From assembly GCA_019113005.1 (NCBI GenBank), contig DXIE01000045.1:1-33575 (forward strand): a DNA stretch of 33,575 bases. The letters are read 5' to 3'. Of the stretch, positions 21,454 to 29,182 are shown in pieces. The notes under the pieces were generated by a model. That model was not told where the DNA came from. It searched no databases and saw nothing but the letters and a program-made list of their open reading frames with translations. Position 1 is the first letter of the stretch. Each line of letters starts with the position of its first letter. The DNA is from Candidatus Butyricicoccus avistercoris. GTDB lineage: Bacteria > Bacillota > Clostridia > Oscillospirales > Butyricicoccaceae. The position numbers were made by a program, and so were the translations under genes.

Positions 21454-22257
21454 GTGGTAGAAAAAAAGCTAATTCCATGTGATTTAGGGCAAATTGCCGA
21501 CTCAGGTCAATGCTTTAGAATGACAAAACAAGATGATAATACATATAAAATTATAGCAACAGATAAATGTACCTATGCTCATATGCAGGGAGAGAATTTG
21601 GTTTTAGAATGCAGTGAGCAGGAATTTGATGAGTTTTGGAGAGATTATTTTGATTTCGATACCGATTATCAAAAAATATGTGATTCAGTTGATGAAAATG
21701 ATGAGTTTTTAAAAGCATCAGTTGAATATGGTAGCGGAATGAGAATTTTAAAGCAAGAGCTTTGGGAAATGCTAATAACCTTTATGATTTCACAAAATAA
21801 TAACATTCCAAGAATACAAAAGTCAGTAGAGGCTATTTGTGAGAAATTCGGCAGAGAAAAGACCGATAACAGGGGAAATAAGTATTTTACATTTCCAACT
21901 AAAGATGAACTTGCAAAAGCGAGCATTGAGGAGCTAAGAGCGTGTGGTTTAGGTTATCGTGACAGATATTTATTTGAAATTGCACACAGCGAATTTGATG
22001 TGTATTCGATTAAAAATATGCCAATAGATGAAGCAGAAAAAGCACTATGCAAAATAACTGGCGTAGGAAAAAAAGTAGCAAATTGCATTAAGCTATTTGG
22101 TCTTCATGATTTATCATCTTTTCCTATTGATACTTGGATTAAAAAAATTTGTGATAAATATTATAATGGTAGTTTTCCTGTCGAGAGATATAAAGGATAT
22201 GCTGGTGTAATTCAGCAATATATCTTTTTCTATGGAAGAACTGGAATAAAACTTTAA
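21454..22257 (+). CDS. OGG1-type 8-oxoguanine DNA glycosylase/lyase
   Basis: 267-residue base-excision repair enzyme of the HhH-GPD superfamily, closest to OGG1. SQNNNIPRI (113-121) corresponds to the OGG1 NNN base-pocket motif. The helix-hairpin-helix ITGVGKKVAN (201-210) carries the catalytic lysine K207, and PIDTW supplies the catalytic aspartate D226. An upstream ATG at 21430 is in frame, but it has no ribosome binding site, and the AAAGGAGG used for initiation lies inside its codons 3-5. The GTG at 21454, 10 bases after GGAGG, is therefore the start. It removes oxidised guanine. The next gene is on the same strand with its own promoter. Confidence 0.9.
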   Translation: MVEKKLIPCDLGQIADSGQCFRMTKQDDNTYKIIATDKCTYAHMQGENLVLECSEQEFDEFWRDYFDFDTDYQKICDSVDENDEFLKASVEYGSGMRILKQELWEMLITFMISQNNNIPRIQKSVEAICEKFGREKTDNRGNKYFTFPTKDELAKASIEELRACGLGYRDRYLFEIAHSEFDVYSIKNMPIDEAEKALCKITGVGKKVANCIKLFGLHDLSSFPIDTWIKKICDKYYNGSFPVERYKGYAGVIQQYIFFYGRTGIKL

Positions 22258-22284
22258 GATTTTGCCATCTGTTCATAGACACTT

Positions 22285-22298
22285 GTTTATGATATAAT
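22285..22298 (+). promoter_or_regulatory. Extended -10 promoter of the PsiE-like gene
   Basis: TATAAT (22293-22298) with TG one base upstream (22290-22291), an extended -10 element. TGTTCA 17 bases upstream is a weak -35. Confidence 0.55.
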
Positions 22299-22337
22299 TA
22301 GCTGTAAAGAAAAATTTACAGAAAAGAAAGGTAAAAT

Positions 22338-22790
22338 ATGGAGTCAAAAATCAAAGAAATAATGCATAGGTTATCATACCTTTTGGAAATTTTAGTTGGA
22401 TTTTTAATGCTTGCTGCTTTGTTTGCAGCTCTTGGCGGACTTGTTTATATGATAAATCCATCAAGTCTTTTTACAAACCCAACTGTATTTTCAGAGTATC
22501 TTGGTATAGCATCAACAATAGTTATTGGTGTGGAGTTTGTAAAAATGCTTTCCACACATACTTTAGATTCGGTAATTGATATAATGTCGCTTGCAATCGC
22601 TCGCCAAATGATAACCGAACATACATCACCGCTTGAAAACCTATTTGCAGTTATAGGTATTGCATTGCTTTACTTAGTTAGAAAGTTCTTATACATCAAA
22701 CAACTTGATAAGATAGAACATGTAAAGATACTTGATTTTATTAAATCTAAAAAACAAAAAGAAGGAGAAACCGATGTCACTACCAAATGA
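22338..22790 (+). CDS. PsiE-like small membrane protein
   Basis: 150-residue protein with four hydrophobic helices (about 12-38, 50-70, 76-88, 98-118) and a Lys-rich cytoplasmic tail. The segment AIARQMITEHTSPLENLFAVIGIALL resembles the PsiE (phosphate-starvation-inducible) family core, where AIAR-hydrophobic-x-H is conserved. The function of that family is not established. GAAAGG precedes ATG 22338. The end overlaps the next gene by 17 bases, so the pair is co-transcribed. Confidence 0.6.
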   Translation: MESKIKEIMHRLSYLLEILVGFLMLAALFAALGGLVYMINPSSLFTNPTVFSEYLGIASTIVIGVEFVKMLSTHTLDSVIDIMSLAIARQMITEHTSPLENLFAVIGIALLYLVRKFLYIKQLDKIEHVKILDFIKSKKQKEGETDVTTK

Positions 22791-22950
22791 CCCAATAATG
22801 CTTTTAAGCGTGGTAAATACCATGCTGCGTGACAGATATAACTCACTTGATGCACTGTGTGACGGTGAAAATCTTGCTAAAAGTGCAATTGAACATCGTT
22901 TAGCGACTGTGGGCTATGAGTATATGTCGGAAATAAATCAATTTCGTTAA
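22774..22950 (+). CDS. DUF4250 small protein
   Basis: 58-residue cytoplasmic protein beginning MSLPNDPIMLLSVVNTMLRD, the hallmark of the DUF4250 family (LPxDPxMLLSxVNxxLRD, ending GYEYxxExNQF). The frame is open further upstream, but GAAGGAG lies just before ATG 22774 and the family begins there. The start falls inside the 3' end of the PsiE-like gene (17-base overlap), indicating translational coupling. Function unknown. A terminator follows. Confidence 0.88.
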   Translation: MSLPNDPIMLLSVVNTMLRDRYNSLDALCDGENLAKSAIEHRLATVGYEYMSEINQFR

Positions 22951-22954
22951 ATTT

Positions 22955-22984
22955 AACCGTCGCTTTAATGCGGCGGTTTTAATT
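22955..22984 (+). terminator. Terminator after the DUF4250 gene
   Basis: AACCGTCGC (22955-22963) pairs with GCGGCGGTT (22970-22978, one G-U), followed by TTAATTTT. Confidence 0.8.
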
Positions 22985-23006
22985 TTGATAAAAAGGAGTA
23001 TGTAAA

Positions 23007-23786
23007 ATGGAAATGATGGAAAATCTTCAGAAAATCGCAAGACAATGCGGTGAAATTATGCTTTCTGCCGAGGATATCGAGCGAAACATAACTGAAAAGG
23101 AAGGTCAAAAGAATTTTGTAACCAAATATGATGTATTAGTTCAAAAAACACTGCAAAAAGAATTATTATCTCTTTACCCAGAGGCTCATTTTTATGGTGA
23201 GGAAGATGGTCAGCAAGATGATGTACATAGTGGCATGGCATTTATAGTTGACCCAATCGACGGCACAACAAACTTTATCAAGGGTTATAGAGTAAGTGTG
23301 GTTAGTATTGGTGTTGCAAAAGATGGAGAAATTATTTGCGGTGTAGTTTATGACCCTTATACAGATACAATGTATCATGCAGAAAAGGGCAAAGGTGCAT
23401 ATGTAAACGGAAAGCGTGTATATGTTTCTGATTGTTCTCTTGCAAACAGTATGGTTTGCGTAGGTACTGCACCTTATTATGCTGAATATACAGACAGAAC
23501 TTTTGCTCTTGCGAGAGCTTTATTTGATAATGCACTTGATTTACGCCGTTCAGGTTCAGCAGCACTAGACTTGTGTGCGGTTGGCTGTGGCAGAGCTGAT
23601 TTAATGACCGAGTGGGTTGTGTGTCCATGGGATTTTGCAGCCGCTAAATGTATAATTGAAGAAGCAGGCGGTATTATGACTCAGATTGACGGTTCACCTA
23701 TGAAATTAGATGGCAAGTGTTCAATCTTAGCAGGTGGCAAAAGAGCACATGCAGAGTTTTTTGAAAAAGGATTACATAAAATTTAA
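23007..23786 (+). CDS. suhB: Inositol monophosphatase family enzyme
   Basis: 259-residue Mg2+-dependent, lithium-sensitive-type phosphatase. Metal-binding motifs are GEEDG (64-68), DPIDGTTNF (82-90) and PWDFAAAKCIIEEAGG (about 207-222), the complete family set. It hydrolyses inositol phosphate or related sugar/nucleotide phosphates such as pAp; the actual substrate is open. AAAGGAG precedes ATG 23007. The stop TAA shares a base with the start of the following transporter (TAATG), so the two are translationally coupled. Confidence 0.92.
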   Translation: MEMMENLQKIARQCGEIMLSAEDIERNITEKEGQKNFVTKYDVLVQKTLQKELLSLYPEAHFYGEEDGQQDDVHSGMAFIVDPIDGTTNFIKGYRVSVVSIGVAKDGEIICGVVYDPYTDTMYHAEKGKGAYVNGKRVYVSDCSLANSMVCVGTAPYYAEYTDRTFALARALFDNALDLRRSGSAALDLCAVGCGRADLMTEWVVCPWDFAAAKCIIEEAGGIMTQIDGSPMKLDGKCSILAGGKRAHAEFFEKGLHKI

Positions 23787-24682
23787 TGAATAAATCATTT
23801 ATACAGAAAAATACATTAATCCCAGCACTTATTTGCACTATTTTATGGGGAAGTGCTATACCTGTTGTAAAAACAGGTTATGAGCTTTTAAGTATAACAG
23901 ATACTTTTGCAAAATTTACATTTGCAGGTTATCGCTTTGCACTAGCGGGAATTTTGGTTCTTTTACTTATGAAAGTGCAAAATAAACCTATAAAACCAGA
24001 AAAAAGTGCATGGAGTGCAATTTTAATGATATGTGCAGTGCAAACAGTGCTGCAATATGTGTTTTATTATTTGGGTGTGGGCAATACATCAGGTGTTAGA
24101 GGTTCAGTTTTAAGTGCAACATCAACATTTTTTTCAGTTATAATTGCACATTTTGTATTTGTAACAGATAAACTCACTTTAAAAAAGACAATAGGCTGTA
24201 TAATTGGCTTTTTAGGTGTTATAGCTGTGCTTTCTGGTAGTGGTTTTGGTTATGAGAAAGTCAAAATAACAGGTGAAGGCTTTATGCTTATGAGTGCAGT
24301 CGGACAGGGAATAGGTGCAGTAGTAAGCCGAAAAGTTGCAAAAGGTAAAGATGCTATGCTGCTTACTGGTTGGCAACTTTTTATAGGCGGTGTATTTTTA
24401 TCACTTGTCGGTCTTTTAGGCAAAGGACAGATAAATATTACACCTAAAGGCTTTATTTTGCTTTTATATCTCGCCATTTTATCCGCTGTTGCATTCTCTC
24501 TTTGGACTGTTATGCTTAAATATCAACCAGTTGCAAAAGTCACCGTTTATATGTTTTTAGTGCCAGTGTTTGGCTCTATTTTAAGTGCAGTTATTTTAAA
24601 TGAAAATGTATTTACAGTTAAAAATTTAATAGCACTTATATTTGTGTGCCTTGGTATACTGCTTGTAAACAAACAAAAATAA
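23786..24682 (+). CDS. EamA/DMT-family transporter
   Basis: 298-residue membrane protein with ten helices in two EamA repeats (about 12-148 and 158-296). The N-terminal repeat has the characteristic LICTILWGSAIPVVK and the RFALAGILVL segment. DMT transporters export or import amino acids, sugars or other metabolites; the substrate is not predictable. It starts one base inside the stop of the phosphatase gene and ends at a strong terminator. Confidence 0.92.
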   Translation: MNKSFIQKNTLIPALICTILWGSAIPVVKTGYELLSITDTFAKFTFAGYRFALAGILVLLLMKVQNKPIKPEKSAWSAILMICAVQTVLQYVFYYLGVGNTSGVRGSVLSATSTFFSVIIAHFVFVTDKLTLKKTIGCIIGFLGVIAVLSGSGFGYEKVKITGEGFMLMSAVGQGIGAVVSRKVAKGKDAMLLTGWQLFIGGVFLSLVGLLGKGQINITPKGFILLLYLAILSAVAFSLWTVMLKYQPVAKVTVYMFLVPVFGSILSAVILNENVFTVKNLIALIFVCLGILLVNKQK

Positions 24683-24708
24683 ACCCGCAAATTGCGGGTT
24701 TATTTTTT
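24679..24708. terminator. Terminator between the EamA gene and the unknown gene
   Basis: AAACCCGCAA (24681-24690) and TTGCGGGTTT (24692-24701) make a hairpin with at least eight stable pairs, then a T-run on plus. An A-run to the left serves the minus strand. Confidence 0.85.
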
Positions 24709-25258
24709 ATGCAGTGTATTCTAGGTTTCTGCCACTTGCTGAAACAGCTTCGGATAGTTTGTTTAAAAAATCACTCTCTTTAAGCTGATTGGTATGGACA
24801 ACAATGGTCATTTTATCTGATGATTCTGGTATATCAATTCTCAATGGTGCATCAGTGTGTGTATTTAACATTCTATTAAACATAGTTTCTTCTGGAGTGG
24901 TATTGGAGAAAAGTGCAAAATGAAAACATGCTATATTTGATAAATAAGCATTTTTAAGAGCTGGAGTTGGTGTTTCAAAACAAGGCTCAATACACACAAA
25001 AGAACAACCGTCACTGCGTCTTAAAAGTCTGCCATCGTGCCAGATTTCAGAAAGAGTAGACAAGGTTTGTGGAGATGCACCATCTGCCATAACACCTACA
25101 CATTTGCCAGATAATAATTTATTTGTAACATCAAATAAAAGCTGTGCAGGAGAAGGTTCTAAAAGTTCATCGTTTGGCTGCATAACAAATCTTACTAGCG
25201 GGTAAATTATATCGGTTTTTTCAAGAGTCCAAATTCCCGTACTTGAAAAACTTTGCAC
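24707..25258 (-). CDS. Unknown cytoplasmic protein
   Basis: 183-residue protein that I do not recognise. It has no signal peptide or membrane helix. Visible segments are a Gly-rich turn GKCVGVMADGASPQTL (about 58-73) and SEIWHDGRLLRRSDG (about 77-91). The C-terminal third is polar with short hydrophobic strands, so an a/b fold is likely. The frame opens at TTG 25276, but AAAGGTGG lies inside it. GTG 25258, 7 bases after that site, is the probable start. It is monocistronic: the rnfB terminator is upstream and a shared terminator downstream. A perfect palindrome in its leader suggests its own regulation. Confidence 0.6.
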   Translation of the reverse strand: MQSFSSTGIWTLEKTDIIYPLVRFVMQPNDELLEPSPAQLLFDVTNKLLSGKCVGVMADGASPQTLSTLSEIWHDGRLLRRSDGCSFVCIEPCFETPTPALKNAYLSNIACFHFALFSNTTPEETMFNRMLNTHTDAPLRIDIPESSDKMTIVVHTNQLKESDFLNKLSEAVSASGRNLEYTA

Positions 25259-25286
25259 AAAAAAACCACCTTTCAAAATAGATTAG

Positions 25287-25305
25287 TCATACACTTAAAG
25301 TGTAT
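25287..25305. promoter_or_regulatory. 19-base perfect palindrome upstream of the unknown gene
   Basis: CATACACTT, A, AAGTGTATG: exact 9-1-9 dyad, about 18 bases upstream of the Shine-Dalgarno. There is no T-run, so it reads as an operator or leader hairpin. A clear promoter beside it was not found. Confidence 0.5.
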
Positions 25306-25360
25306 GCATTATTATTTATTAGTGTTACTGTTATTATTGACGGGAATTTATGGAATATAC

Positions 25361-25397
25361 AAAAAATCCGTCTTTTTATAAAAAAGACGGATTTTTA
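25361..25397 (-). terminator. Terminator of the rnf operon
   Basis: Sixteen-base stem (25362-25377 with 25381-25396) with GACGGA/TCCGTC at its centre and A/T-runs outside, six bases after the rnfB stop. Confidence 0.9.
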
Positions 25398-25402
25398 ATA
25401 TT

Positions 25403-26299
25403 TTATTCAGCTGTGTTTTGCTGAGCTTTAGCAGCCTCAGCAGCTTGTTTAGCCTTTTCAGCTTGAGCCTTCATCATAGCCTCAAACTTTTCCTTTTCTT
25501 CTGGGGTAGGAATTGGCTCGATACAACTTCTTGGACAAGCCTTAGCACACATCTTACAGTTTTTACACTTGTCATAGTCGATTTTAGCAACACCATTTTC
25601 AACATGGATTGCATCAAACTTACAAGTCTTTTCACACTTCTTACAGCCAATACAAGATACTTCACAAATCTTCATTGCAACAGCACCCTTGTCTTGGTTT
25701 GTACAGTTAACATGAACCTTTTTAGACTTTGGAAGTAAATCTATGAGTTTCTTAGGACAAGCACTTACACATTTGCCACAAGCAACACATTTTTCAGTGT
25801 CAACTAAAGCCTTACCATCAACAATGTGGATAGCATCAAATACACAAGCGGAAACACAAGAACCTAAGCCCATACAGCCAAAAGCACATTCCTTAGGGCC
25901 ACCAGCTACACGCATAGCTGCATTACAGTCCTGAAGACCTTCATACTTAGTCTTGTCAATAGCCTTACAGCCACCAGAACAATGCACATGAGCTACCTTT
26001 GGTTCTTCAGCAGTAACCTCAGCACCCATAACAGCAGCAATTTTCTCTGCACAGGCAGCACCGCCAACAGGACAACCGTTTACAGGAGCTTTGCCCTCAA
26101 CGATTGCAGAAGCTAGACCGTCACAACCTGGGTAGCCACAGCCACCACAGTTTGCACCAGGCAGACATTCACGAACAAGTGGCACTCGCTCGTCAACTTC
26201 AACAGCAAAAACTTTCGCTGCCACGCCCAGAAGTATTGCAAATAGCAAACCCATTATACTAAGAGATGCTACTGCAAAGATAATATTTGTAAAATCCAT
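25403..26299 (-). CDS. rnfB: RnfB, iron-sulfur subunit of the Rnf complex
   Basis: 298-residue subunit thought to accept electrons from ferredoxin. An N-terminal membrane anchor is at about 5-30. The Fe4S4 domain CLPGANCGGCGYPGC (C45, C51, C54, C59) is followed by two pairs of ferredoxin motifs (CMGLGSCVSAC and CVACGKCVSACP; CIGCKKCEKTC and CKNCKMCAKACP), so up to five further-linked [4Fe-4S] clusters in total. The Ala/Lys/Glu-rich C-tail (about 265-298) is a low-complexity cytoplasmic extension. It is last in the rnfCDGEAB order usual for Clostridia. AAAGGAG precedes ATG 26299. Confidence 0.96.
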   Translation of the reverse strand: MDFTNIIFAVASLSIMGLLFAILLGVAAKVFAVEVDERVPLVRECLPGANCGGCGYPGCDGLASAIVEGKAPVNGCPVGGAACAEKIAAVMGAEVTAEEPKVAHVHCSGGCKAIDKTKYEGLQDCNAAMRVAGGPKECAFGCMGLGSCVSACVFDAIHIVDGKALVDTEKCVACGKCVSACPKKLIDLLPKSKKVHVNCTNQDKGAVAMKICEVSCIGCKKCEKTCKFDAIHVENGVAKIDYDKCKNCKMCAKACPRSCIEPIPTPEEKEKFEAMMKAQAEKAKQAAEAAKAQQNTAE

Positions 26300-26319
26300 T
26301 TCTCACGCTCTCCTTTTGC

Positions 26320-26952
26320 TTACCAGATTTTCAGACCAGAGAAGCCCATAAATGCCATTGCAAGCAGAGATGCAGACACCAGTGCGATTGGGAAACCTTC
26401 AAAGCACTTAGGACATTTTGCGGTAACTTCCAGACGCTCACGGATAGATGCAAAAATAACGATTGCAACTAAATAACCAACACCTGCAAATACACCGTAA
26501 ACGATAGAGCCAAGCAGTGAATACTGATTGTCAATATTGGTGATAGCTGCACCAAGTACAGCACAGTTAGTGGTAATCAGTGGCAGGAAGATACCAAGTG
26601 CTTGATAAAGAGATGGCATTGCTTTTTTCATAAACATTTCTACAAACTGTACAAGTGTAGCAATAACCAAGATAAATGCGATTGTACGCATATATTCAAG
26701 CTCTAGTGGAACAAGCACAAAATAGTTTACAGCCCAAGAAACAATAGATGCAAGAGCCATAACGAAAATAACAGCCATACCCATGCCGACTGCGGTATCG
26801 GTCTTTTTGGATACGCCGAAGAATGAACAACAGCCTAAAAACTGTACAAGGATATAGTTATTTACAAGCACAGCTGAAATAGCAAGGAAGATTATATCAG
26901 TCAGTGCCATGCCATCAGGCAAACCTGCCTGCACAGCAGCAAAGTAATTCAT
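26320..26952 (-). CDS. rnfA: RnfA membrane subunit
   Basis: 210-residue, six-helix membrane subunit of the Rnf ion pump. The core begins at IIFLAISAVLVNNYILVQFLG, which matches the family start. About 17 extra residues (MNYFAAVQAGLPDGM) precede it, supported by AAGGGGG before ATG 26952. The conserved Cys in FLGCCSFFG, thought to share an iron-sulfur cluster with RnfE inside the membrane, is present. Start and preceding stop abut exactly. Confidence 0.95.
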   Translation of the reverse strand: MNYFAAVQAGLPDGMALTDIIFLAISAVLVNNYILVQFLGCCSFFGVSKKTDTAVGMGMAVIFVMALASIVSWAVNYFVLVPLELEYMRTIAFILVIATLVQFVEMFMKKAMPSLYQALGIFLPLITTNCAVLGAAITNIDNQYSLLGSIVYGVFAGVGYLVAIVIFASIRERLEVTAKCPKCFEGFPIALVSASLLAMAFMGFSGLKIW

Positions 26953-27579
26953 TTACTTATCCCCCTTCTTATTCATAAAGTACTGGATTGCAGCAAGTAA
27001 AAATCCCATCATAAGGAAACCGCCCGCTGGCAGAATCATCATTGAAATTGGGTTTTCATAAAGGAATGGTAGTTTAATACCAAGCTTATCTGCACCTACA
27101 TAACCAGAAAGAATTGTGCCTGCACCAAGCAGCTCTCTGAAAAAGCCCATAAGCACAAGAGCAAAGGTAAAACCGATACCCATGCAAACACCATCAAGAG
27201 CGGAAGGCAGAACCTTATTTTTAGATGCATAAGCCTCTGCACGACCTAAAATGATACAGTTAACAACGATAAGAGGCAGGAACAGACCAAGAGATGCAGC
27301 CAGTGAAGGGATAAATGCCTGAAGGCTTAAATCAATAATGGTTACGAAACCTGCAATAATTGTTATAAATGCTGCAATACGAACCTTTTCAGGGATAAAC
27401 TTACGCAGCAGAGAAATAACAATGTTTGAACAAATAAGTACAACAGTAGCAGCTAAACCCATACCGATAGCATTAGACAGAGAAGTTGTGGTAGCTAATG
27501 CTGGACACAGACCGATAGTCTGCATAAATACAGGATTGTCCAGAAGGACAGCTGAATTTAATCTATCTTTGAATTTCAT
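26953..27579 (-). CDS. rnfE: RnfE membrane subunit
   Basis: 208-residue, six-helix subunit homologous to RnfA, with the two forming an inverted-topology pair. NPVFMQTIGLCPALATTTSL (about 16-35) holds the family motif and the cysteine matching that in RnfA. AAGGAGG precedes ATG 27579, 11 bases after the rnfG stop. Its own stop touches the rnfA start. Confidence 0.95.
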   Translation of the reverse strand: MKFKDRLNSAVLLDNPVFMQTIGLCPALATTTSLSNAIGMGLAATVVLICSNIVISLLRKFIPEKVRIAAFITIIAGFVTIIDLSLQAFIPSLAASLGLFLPLIVVNCIILGRAEAYASKNKVLPSALDGVCMGIGFTFALVLMGFFRELLGAGTILSGYVGADKLGIKLPFLYENPISMMILPAGGFLMMGFLLAAIQYFMNKKGDK

Positions 27580-27590
27580 AATTGTCCTCC

Positions 27591-28169
27591 TTAGCCTTCA
27601 AGACTTAAAACATAATTTGCAGCGGTGTTTACAGCAAGTGTTACTGCACGAGAAGTAATAGTAGCACCTGTGATAGATACTATATCGCCGCCATCTTTAG
27701 TAACAGCCAGAGAGCCATCAGCAGGCTTGCCAGCAAACTGTGGAATCCAAGTAGGGTCGGCCTGTGCTTTAGCACCAAGTCCTGGGGTTTCTGCGTGGCT
27801 TGTAACCTGTGCACCAGCGATTGTGCCATCAAGATTTACACCAACAACAACAGTAAGTGTGCCACCAAAACCAGAAGGCAGAACTTCCATACAATAGCCA
27901 ACAGTTTCACCATCAATAACAGCTTTATAAATATTCTGTATTGCAGGTGTGTTTTTATCTGGAGCTGGAACTTCGGTAACTTCAGCAGGCTCAAACTCAG
28001 CATTTGGAATTAGCTGTGCCATAGCTGCTGCACGAGTTGCCTCTTTATTCTTTTCAATCTGTGGAGCTGTAACCTGATTTACAAAACCAAGCAGCAGTGC
28101 AGTTATAAATGTGATTAAAAACAGTACCAGAGCAAGCATGCCCATGGATTCTTTTTTAGATTCTGTCAT
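27591..28169 (-). CDS. rnfG: RnfG, covalent-FMN subunit
   Basis: 192-residue subunit with one N-terminal helix (about 11-31) and an extracellular FMN-binding domain. The flavinylation motif is SITGATITSRAV near residue 168, where the threonine of SGAT-type sites carries FMN through a phosphoester bond. HAETPGLGAKA is the second conserved stretch. The start lies two bases after the rnfD stop. An ApbE flavin transferase is needed but none is encoded in the window. Confidence 0.95.
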   Translation of the reverse strand: MTESKKESMGMLALVLFLITFITALLLGFVNQVTAPQIEKNKEATRAAAMAQLIPNAEFEPAEVTEVPAPDKNTPAIQNIYKAVIDGETVGYCMEVLPSGFGGTLTVVVGVNLDGTIAGAQVTSHAETPGLGAKAQADPTWIPQFAGKPADGSLAVTKDGGDIVSITGATITSRAVTLAVNTAANYVLSLEG

Positions 28170-28171
28170 GA

Positions 28172-29167
28172 TTACTTGCCCTCCTTAGCGTCAGAATAAC
28201 CGAACTTTCTTGGCAGACACTTCTGGTCAATCATCCATACAAGAGCATTCATAATCAGAATGGAGTAGGAAACGCCTTCTGGCAGACCGCCAAAGTAACG
28301 GATAAATACAGTAAGTACGCCACAGCCTACACCAAATACAATCTGGCCCTTTGGAGTAACAGGGCTTGTAACATAGTCAGTAGCCATAAAGAATGCACCA
28401 AGCATTAAACCACCAGAAAGAACTTGGCTAAGCATCCACTGAAGTCTGTCAACATCGCCCATTGGGAACAGGAATGTTAAAACAGCAACAGTTAAAATAT
28501 AAGCAGCTGGAATATTTATGGTGATAACCTTGCGGATTAACAGATAAATACCACCTACTAGAAGAGCAAGTGCACAGGTTTCACCAATAACGCCACCATG
28601 CTGACCAAAGAATAAATCAAGTATGCTCTCGCTTGGCAGAGTTTTTGCCTTTAGAGAGGCAAGTGGTGTAGCAGTTGAAATTGCATCTGTAACCTCAACA
28701 CTAGCGAATAAAGGCAGCTTTTGATGTGGCTGAACCCAAGTGGTCATAAGTGCAGGCCAAGATGCCATCATAAATGCACGAGCACCTAAAGCTGGGTTCA
28801 TAAAGTTTTTACCAATGCCACCAAACAGCATTTTTACAACAATAATTGCAAATGCACCACCAATAACAGGCATCCAGATAGGAGCTGCAACAGGTACGTT
28901 AAATGCAATTAAAATACCAGTAACTACGGCGGATAAATCGCCAATGGTAGCCTTTTTATGGTTTACCTTGCAGTAAAGCCATTCAAAAACAACACAGGAA
29001 ATAATAGTTGCCACTGTCATGGTTAATGCACGGAAACCGAATGTAAAAATAGCAACGGCAAGTGCAGGAATAAGAGCTAAAACAACATCAAGCATTAAGC
29101 TTTTGGTGCTGTCCTCAGCTTTAATATGTGGCGAGGAGGTGACAACTACTTTACTTAAATCATACAT
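28172..29167 (-). CDS. rnfD: RnfD, membrane flavoprotein subunit
   Basis: 331-residue integral membrane subunit (about nine or ten helices) related to NqrB. DAISTATPLASLK (about 164-176) is the covalent FMN attachment site: the family has SGATPL and here the glycine is threonine, while the flavin-bearing threonine is kept. GKNFMNPALGARAFM and FMATDYVTSPVTPKGQ are other conserved segments. GGGGG precedes ATG 29167. Confidence 0.95.
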   Translation of the reverse strand: MYDLSKVVVTSSPHIKAEDSTKSLMLDVVLALIPALAVAIFTFGFRALTMTVATIISCVVFEWLYCKVNHKKATIGDLSAVVTGILIAFNVPVAAPIWMPVIGGAFAIIVVKMLFGGIGKNFMNPALGARAFMMASWPALMTTWVQPHQKLPLFASVEVTDAISTATPLASLKAKTLPSESILDLFFGQHGGVIGETCALALLVGGIYLLIRKVITINIPAAYILTVAVLTFLFPMGDVDRLQWMLSQVLSGGLMLGAFFMATDYVTSPVTPKGQIVFGVGCGVLTVFIRYFGGLPEGVSYSILIMNALVWMIDQKCLPRKFGYSDAKEGK

Positions 29168-29182
29168 TCGTTTTTACCCCCA

